From Bacteroidota bacterium (GTDB lineage Bacteria > Bacteroidota > Bacteroidia > Sphingobacteriales > Sphingobacteriaceae), in assembly GCA_013288465.1 (NCBI GenBank), contig JABDBT010000047.1, positions 1-18,513 on the forward strand: a stretch of DNA of 18,513 bases, in the 5' to 3' direction. The notes beneath the pieces are model-generated. The model saw only the letters and a list, made by a program, of their open reading frames with translations, had not been told where the DNA came from and searched no databases. Position 1 is the first letter of the stretch. The number at the start of each line of letters is the position of its first letter. The position numbers and the translations under genes were made by a program. This document shows positions 14,100 through 18,513 of the stretch, piece after piece.

Positions 14100-15488
14100 A
14101 TGGCCAGGTACCAACTGTTATTGCCAAAAATGGGGGAGAGTGTTGCCGAAGCAACAATAATTAAATGGTTAAAAAAACCAGGTGATTATATTGAAGCGGA
14201 TGATGCAGTAATGGAAATAGCTACCGATAAGGTTGACTCTGAAGTTCCATCGCCCGTATCAGGCAAGTTAGTTGAACAGCTTTGTAAAGAAGATGAGGTT
14301 GTACAGGTTGGTGCTGTTATAGCCATTATTGAAACTGAGGCAGCCGGGCAAACAGCTGCTGCACCAGCCCCGGTAGCACCGCCGGTTGAAAAAAAGCCGG
14401 AAGTGTTTTTTACGCCGCCAACAGCAGTAAGTAAACCGGAGGTAACTACGCAAGCACAACCTGAGGTAGCTGTACCGGGTATTGAACAGTTAGCCACCAA
14501 GCCGGCAACACAGTATAACGATACGTTTAAAAATTCGCCAAGGTTTTACTCGCCGCTGGTTAAACATATTGCCACCCAGGAAAATATTAACGCTGCCGAA
14601 CTGGATCAAATTCCGGGTAGCGGTGCCGATGGGCGATTAACCAAGGATGATCTGCTAAATTATGTACAGTCAAAGCAGTCTGGTCAATCTACTGCGCAAC
14701 CGCAGGCAGTAGCACAGGCCGAAGCTCCAAAATTAGCTTCAGATGCATCTAAAACGAAGGTATCATCTTCCATGTCAGGTGTAGATGAGATAATTGAAAT
14801 GGACAGGATGCGCCGCCTTATTGCCGATCACATGGTAATGAGCAAACATACCTCGCCGCACGTAACTTCATTTGTTGAAGCCGATGTAACCAGCCTGGTT
14901 TTATGGCGCGAAAAAATAAAAAACAGCTTTGAAAAACGCGAAGGCGAAAAAATAACCTTTACACCAATATTTATCGAAGCGGTTGTAAAGGCGATAAAAG
15001 ATATGCCAATGATAAATGTTACTGTTAGCGGTACACAGATCATTAAAAAAGGAAATATAAATATCAGTATGGCTACCGCCCTGCCCAACGGAAACCTTAT
15101 TGTGCCTGTTATTAAGAAGGCCGATGAATTAAATTTATTGGGGATTACCAAAGCAGTTAATGATTTGGCTAACCGGGCGCGTATTGGTAAACTGCTGCCC
15201 GATGATGTAAAAGAAGGTACCTTCACAATTACTAACGTAGGCACGTTTGGCAATGTAATGGGCACGCCTATTATTAATCAGCCGCAGGTTGCTATTTTGG
15301 CCGTAGGCGCTATTAAAAAGAAACCGGCCGTAATTGAAACACCTGAAGGCGATGTAATAGCAATAAGGCACATGATGTTTTTATCATTATCTTATGATCA
15401 CAGGGTGGTTGATGGTGCGTTAGGCGGATCGTTTGTACGTCGTGTGGCTGATTACCTGGAGAAATGGGATTCGGCGAGGGTAGTATAA
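14100..15488 (+). CDS. Dihydrolipoamide acyltransferase (E2) of a 2-oxo acid dehydrogenase complex
   Basis: The E2 core enzyme passes acyl groups from lipoamide to coenzyme A. The 462-residue protein contains a lipoyl domain (1-80) with the lipoylation site Lys44 in EIATDKVDSEVP. An Ala/Pro-rich linker (82-145) follows, then a peripheral subunit-binding domain (about 148-189, FYSPLVKHIATQENIN through GRLTKDDLLNYV). A second linker leads to the catalytic domain (about 232-460), with the active site LSYDHRVVDG giving His434 and Asp438, and GTFTITNVGTFG upstream of it. Only one lipoyl domain is present. The sequence looks closer to branched-chain or 2-oxoglutarate type E2 than to pyruvate type, but the substrate cannot be fixed. 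No E1 or E3 gene is adjacent. Confidence 0.95.
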   Translation: MARYQLLLPKMGESVAEATIIKWLKKPGDYIEADDAVMEIATDKVDSEVPSPVSGKLVEQLCKEDEVVQVGAVIAIIETEAAGQTAAAPAPVAPPVEKKPEVFFTPPTAVSKPEVTTQAQPEVAVPGIEQLATKPATQYNDTFKNSPRFYSPLVKHIATQENINAAELDQIPGSGADGRLTKDDLLNYVQSKQSGQSTAQPQAVAQAEAPKLASDASKTKVSSSMSGVDEIIEMDRMRRLIADHMVMSKHTSPHVTSFVEADVTSLVLWREKIKNSFEKREGEKITFTPIFIEAVVKAIKDMPMINVTVSGTQIIKKGNINISMATALPNGNLIVPVIKKADELNLLGITKAVNDLANRARIGKLLPDDVKEGTFTITNVGTFGNVMGTPIINQPQVAILAVGAIKKKPAVIETPEGDVIAIRHMMFLSLSYDHRVVDGALGGSFVRRVADYLEKWDSARVV

Positions 15489-15538
15489 TAGCCTTTTATT
15501 AATTCAAACAACATCAGGGTTTAAAGGTTAAAGAGTAG

Positions 15539-15559
15539 GAGCCGTTATTTTAACGGCTC
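15539..15559 (+). terminator. Perfect 9-bp stem-loop after the E2 gene
   Basis: GAGCCGTTA (15539-15547) and TAACGGCTC (15551-15559) pair fully around TTT. It lies 51 bases after the E2 stop and 22 bases before the next ATG. No T-run follows, so it may be a factor-dependent terminator or RNA-stabilising hairpin, or a 5' leader structure of the downstream small gene. Confidence 0.45.
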
Positions 15560-15581
15560 ATTACTTAAGCTATGACCTGCC

Positions 15582-15926
15582 ATGAAAACTTATGAAAATT
15601 TAGTGGATGCCACTAATGACCTGATGAAAAGGGGATATACTGAAAATTTGAGCCTCGAAGGCGATACTATTGACGACAAGACCCGAAACATACAAATGAC
15701 TGCCGACGAGTTTGAAATTGATGAATTTTACCGGTTTGAAGGTGCAAGTAACCCGGCTGATACCTCAATAGTATATGCAGTTTCATCACCCAAACACAAT
15801 TTGAAAGGGGTTTTGATCAACGCCTACGGTGTTTATGCAAATAATAGCTCATCGGCCATTGATGCCAAACTGCACCATTACCAGGTAAGCCATAATTTGC
15901 ACGGTGAGGATAAGCCTACGGGGTAG
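15582..15926 (+). CDS. Conserved Bacteroidota small protein of unknown function
   Basis: The 114-residue protein starts MKTYENLVDATNDLMKRGYTENL. It continues with an acidic stretch and the pattern TADEFEIDEFYRFEGASNPADTSIVYAVSS (in two halves, residues 41-56 and 57-70), then GVLINAYGVYANN. I recall this layout as a small family found in many Bacteroidota and often labelled phosphoribosylpyrophosphate synthetase in databases. No PRPP-binding or ATP-binding motif of that enzyme is visible and the protein is far too short, so the label should not be trusted. No signal peptide or membrane segment is seen, so it is probably cytoplasmic. It converges on the helical-repeat gene with three bases between stop codons. 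Confidence 0.8.
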   Translation: MKTYENLVDATNDLMKRGYTENLSLEGDTIDDKTRNIQMTADEFEIDEFYRFEGASNPADTSIVYAVSSPKHNLKGVLINAYGVYANNSSSAIDAKLHHYQVSHNLHGEDKPTG

Positions 15927-15939
15927 GGTTTAACTACCC
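15921..15939. terminator. Hairpin across convergent stop codons
   Basis: GGGTAG (15921-15926) pairs with CTACCC (15934-15939) around a 7-base loop. The stem holds the TAG of the plus-strand gene, and the loop holds the TAA of the minus-strand gene. TTTTAAAATCTTTTTA follows on the plus strand, so it could act as a bidirectional terminator. Confidence 0.5.
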
Positions 15940-16487
15940 AGCTGTTTTAAAATCTTTTTACCCCTGCTTTGTATAGCGGCTGTTCCATTGCGCATTAAAT
16001 ACTGTATTTGATTGACTAATTCTTCTGTTATCCAGGTGTAATTGTGCCGCAAATTAAGTAATGCTTCGCTTGAGAATACTTTAACCGCTATTTTTACTTT
16101 GGGGTCTATCATCCAGTCAAAAAGTTTTTCAATTACCGCCTCAAAGTCAGTATCCTGCACTATTGCACAGATAGCGGCAGGCGTTTTTGGGTTAGTAATG
16201 TGCATTATTATTTTGGCATAATGCCTTTGGCAACTGGGGTAAATAACATCAATAGTGCGTTTGATAATATAGTCCAGGTCGGACAAATAGATCTCGGGGT
16301 CTTGCAAAAATATATTTTCAAGTAGCCATGCGGCCCTGAAAGCAACGCCTTTATCAGTGTAAAAGGTTAAATCGATAAGGTCATGCAGGGCAAATTGCTG
16401 CTCTTTCAAAATTTTACTTAACTCAACCACTTTGGCCTTCCCAATAGTTGCAGTTATTTGTTTGATGAGTTGCTCCTGTGTTAGCAT
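15930..16487 (-). CDS. Helical-repeat (HEAT-like) protein of unknown function
   Basis: The 185-residue protein is almost wholly helical by residue pattern. Repeated amphipathic units include VAFRAAWLLENIFLQDPEIY, KTPAAICAIVQDTDFEAVIEKLF and VKIAVKVFSSEALLNLRH, which suggest a HEAT or ARM-type solenoid used for binding proteins or nucleic acid. No enzyme motif, signal peptide or membrane segment is visible. The ATG start opens MLTQEQLIKQITATIGKAKVV. It is convergent with the small gene at 15582-15926 and divergent from the M16 gene. The gap to the M16 gene contains a 9-bp-unit inverted repeat, which lies just upstream of this gene's start codon and may carry its promoter or leader. Confidence 0.78.
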   Translation of the reverse strand: MLTQEQLIKQITATIGKAKVVELSKILKEQQFALHDLIDLTFYTDKGVAFRAAWLLENIFLQDPEIYLSDLDYIIKRTIDVIYPSCQRHYAKIIMHITNPKTPAAICAIVQDTDFEAVIEKLFDWMIDPKVKIAVKVFSSEALLNLRHNYTWITEELVNQIQYLMRNGTAAIQSRGKKILKQLGS

Positions 16488-16499
16488 ATTTTGCGGATG

Positions 16500-16591
16500 G
16501 TTGTAAAGGTTGTAAATGTTATAAAGGTTGTGGTAGTTGAATTATTGGGCACCCCCCTTAAAACGTTTATAACATTTACAACCCTTACAAC
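16500..16591. repeat. Inverted repeat with 9-bp unit arms in a divergent intergenic region
   Basis: The 31-base arms at 16500-16530 and 16561-16591 are inverted copies with 28 of 31 positions pairing, across a 30-base spacer. The left arm reads as units of about nine bases: GGTTGTAAA, GGTTGTAAA, TGTTATAAA, GGTTGTGGT. It lies between the divergent HEAT-like and M16 genes, 12 bases from the former's start codon. It could be an RNA hairpin, a cruciform, or an array of regulator sites. Confidence 0.85.
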
Positions 16592-16617
16592 TTCTCCTAA
16601 ACTTAACACAAAAATCA

Positions 16618-16625
16618 TACATTTG
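16618..16625 (+). promoter_or_regulatory. Candidate -7 element for the M16 peptidase operon
   Basis: TACATTTG is an exact match to TAnnTTTG and lies 30 bases before the M16 ATG, immediately beyond the 9-bp-unit inverted repeat. There is no TTG at the expected -33 position, so confidence is limited. Confidence 0.38.
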
Positions 16626-16655
16626 TCCACCATTTTTTATTCATTCTATTAATAC

Positions 16656-17903
16656 ATGGTTAAGTTCAACCGATTTACACTGGATAATGGCCTTCGGGTT
16701 ATTGTTCACGAAGATAATACCACCCCAATGGCTGTAGTTAACATTTTATATGATGTTGGCTCGCGCGATGAAAACCCCGAACAAACCGGTTTTGCCCACT
16801 TGTTTGAGCACCTGATGTTTGGCGGTTCGGTAAATATTCCCAGCTATGATGAGCCGCTGCAACGTGTAGGCGGCGAAAATAACGCCTTTACCAGTAACGA
16901 TATTACCAATTATTATATAACACTTCCTTCGTCAAACCTCGAAACCGCTTTTTGGTTGGAGAGTGACCGTATGCTGAGCTTGGCTTTCAGCGAAAAAAGC
17001 CTGGAGGTGCAGCGTAACGTGGTAATTGAAGAGTTTAAGCAGCGGTATTTAAACCAACCTTATGGCGATGTTTGGTTGCGCTTACGGCCGCTGGTTTACA
17101 AGAAGCATCCCTATCGCTGGGATACCATTGGCAAAACAATCGAACATATTGAGAATGCTAAGATAGGGGATGTAAAAGCCTTCTTTAAAAAACACTATAC
17201 CCCACAAAATGCCATCATGGTTGTGGGTGGTGATGTTAAATTTGACCAGGTTAAACAACTGGCCGAAAAATGGTTCGGCCCAATCCCGGCAGGCGAAAAA
17301 TATCACCGTAATTTACCGCAGGAACCATTGCAACAGGATGAGCGCCGCGAAACTGTTACCGCTAAAGTGCCGCTTAATGATGTATATATCGCTTTCCAGA
17401 TGGAGAACCGTTTTGATAGCGCTTATTATGTGGTCGAGCTGATGTCTGATATACTATCGCGTGGTAATTCGTCACGTTTGTACCGTAATTTGGTTAAAGA
17501 AAAACAGATTTTTAGCGAGGTACATGCCTACATGACGGGTAGTATTGATAAAGGCATGTTTGTATTTGAAGGTAAGCCGCTTAAAAATATCAGTATCGAA
17601 GCCGCGGAAGCCGCTATTTGGGAAGAGTTGGAACAATTGAAATCAGAGGTTATCCCAGATGATGAGTTAACCAAGGTGAAAAACAAAACCGAGTCCACGA
17701 TGATATTTTCAGAAATGTCATTATTGGATAAAGCGATGAATTTAGCTTATTATGAATTATTGGGCGATGCAGACAAGTACAATCATGAAGCAGGAAAATA
17801 TCTTGCAGTAACTTCTGAACAGATAAAAGAAGAAGCAAACAAGCTATTCAGAAAAGATAATTCATCGACGCTTATTTATTTAGCTGAAGAAGTAAGTAAT
17901 TAA
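16656..17903 (+). CDS. M16 family zinc metallopeptidase, catalytic subunit type
   Basis: The 415-residue protein is a single M16B-type unit of two homologous halves. The inverted zinc motif HLFEH lies at residues 48-52 within TGFAHLFEHLMFGG. The third ligand is probably Glu125 in RNVVIEE. ENNAFTSNDITNYY at 74-87 is the usual following segment, and the second half includes an RGNSSRLYRNLVKE stretch. The zinc site is complete, so it should be an active endopeptidase resembling processing-peptidase beta subunits or PqqF-like enzymes. There is no signal peptide, which suggests cytoplasmic action, although many Bacteroidota relatives are exported. It is followed after five bases by a second M16 gene lacking the motif, so the two are almost certainly co-transcribed and probably form a complex. 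Confidence 0.94.
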   Translation: MVKFNRFTLDNGLRVIVHEDNTTPMAVVNILYDVGSRDENPEQTGFAHLFEHLMFGGSVNIPSYDEPLQRVGGENNAFTSNDITNYYITLPSSNLETAFWLESDRMLSLAFSEKSLEVQRNVVIEEFKQRYLNQPYGDVWLRLRPLVYKKHPYRWDTIGKTIEHIENAKIGDVKAFFKKHYTPQNAIMVVGGDVKFDQVKQLAEKWFGPIPAGEKYHRNLPQEPLQQDERRETVTAKVPLNDVYIAFQMENRFDSAYYVVELMSDILSRGNSSRLYRNLVKEKQIFSEVHAYMTGSIDKGMFVFEGKPLKNISIEAAEAAIWEELEQLKSEVIPDDELTKVKNKTESTMIFSEMSLLDKAMNLAYYELLGDADKYNHEAGKYLAVTSEQIKEEANKLFRKDNSSTLIYLAEEVSN

Positions 17904-17908
17904 TAATT

Positions 17909-18513
17909 ATGCTACAAAGAAAAACAGCCCCCGAATTTAAGGGCATTGATAATATAAATTTAATAAAGCCTGTACATACCAAACTGGTTAATGGCTGTGA
18001 TATATTTTGCTTTAACTCGGGCGACCAGGAACTGGTGCGTATAGAATGGATATTCAGTAACCTGCGTTTTGATTCAGCTAAGCCATTACTTAACCTGGCT
18101 GTTAATACCATGCTTACGGATGGCACCAATAAATTGTCCGCCTCAGAAATAGCGGATAAAATTGATTTTTACGGTGCTTTTTTACAGGTTGATTATGGTT
18201 ATGACCATTCGCAGGTTACGCTGTACAGTCTCAATAAACATTTGCAGCATACGTTGCCTGTAATAAAAGACATTTTAACTGATTCTATTTTTCCCGGAAA
18301 AGAACTGGATACTTTTATCCGTAACCAGCAGCAAAAGCTACAGGTCAACCTGCAAAAAAATGATGTAGTAGCACGCCGCCTGTTTAATAAAGCCATATAC
18401 GGCGATACGATTTACGGCTTTAGCACGGAAATTGAAGATTATAAAAACCTGCACCGCGATGATATGCTGGAGCATTTTAAACAAATGTACCAGCCGTCTA
18501 ACTGCACAGTTAT
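17909..18513 (+). CDS. M16 family peptidase-like protein, zinc motif missing (3' end outside window)
   Basis: The frame opens at the ATG at 17909, five bases after the M16 stop, and runs to the window edge; 201 residues are visible. It begins MLQRKTAPEFKGIDNINLIK and follows the M16 N-terminal fold: TKLVNGCDIFCFNSGDQELVRIEWIF (20 residues from Thr24 onward are typical), then LLNLAVNTMLTDGT where active members have the HxxEH region. Here the metal-binding His and Glu are absent. KLSASEIADKIDFYGAFLQV follows normally. It therefore looks like a structural or substrate-binding partner, as in alpha/beta mitochondrial-type pairs. The visible sequence has no frameshift or stop, so it is not an obvious pseudogene. 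Confidence 0.9.
   Translation, partial: MLQRKTAPEFKGIDNINLIKPVHTKLVNGCDIFCFNSGDQELVRIEWIFSNLRFDSAKPLLNLAVNTMLTDGTNKLSASEIADKIDFYGAFLQVDYGYDHSQVTLYSLNKHLQHTLPVIKDILTDSIFPGKELDTFIRNQQQKLQVNLQKNDVVARRLFNKAIYGDTIYGFSTEIEDYKNLHRDDMLEHFKQMYQPSNCTV

Noticed and set aside
15582..15926. Naming the 114-residue protein as PRPP synthetase
   Set aside because: The length is about one third of that enzyme and no PRPP or ATP-binding motif is visible; the database label appears to be a propagated error.

Overview
The window looks like chromosomal DNA of a Bacteroidota member, most likely Sphingobacteriaceae (Mucilaginibacter or Pedobacter-like). The reasons are moderate GC content, genes that mostly lack Shine-Dalgarno sites, candidate promoters of the TTG / TAnnTTTG type, a Bacteroidota-style LptD, and a 114-residue family I know only from this phylum. 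This is an inference from gene content; no rRNA is present. I see no tRNA, rRNA, CRISPR array, insertion sequence or phage gene.

Layout. Positions 1-3056 (+): the 3' end of a PhoH ATPase gene, purC, then a STAS-domain protein closely followed by ribonuclease Z. Positions 3169-4290 (+): an unrecognised lipoprotein. Positions 4426-5654 (+): a membrane cluster of DUF1003 protein, 51-residue Lmo0937-like peptide, second DUF1003 protein. Positions 5664-7742 (-): a GAF-PAS-PAS histidine kinase with no response regulator beside it. Positions 7984-10051 (-): an N-acetylmuramoyl-L-alanine amidase followed by an MCE/MlaD-type lipid-transport protein. Diverging from these, 10104-15488 (+): lptD, cinA and a lipoyl-dependent E2 acyltransferase. 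Positions 15582-16487: two small convergent genes. From 16656 (+): a pair of M16 peptidase genes, the first with the zinc motif and the second, cut by the window edge, without it.

Working together. The amidase, MCE protein and LptD form a cell-envelope neighbourhood (peptidoglycan cleavage, lipid trafficking, LPS export). The M16 pair resembles families that work as an active/inactive heterodimer. The rest is largely housekeeping.

The least ordinary content is between the genes. There are three kinds of long inverted repeat: (i) hairpins whose arms are degenerate 7-bp tandem repeats of TCTCANA type (437-509, and a 105-bp tandem duplication at 8927-9143); (ii) a hairpin whose arms are built from roughly 9-bp GGTTGTAAA-type units (16500-16591); (iii) a 156-bp nested GC-rich palindrome (1490-1645). 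I found no convincing new defence or metabolic system; the repeat elements are the best lead.
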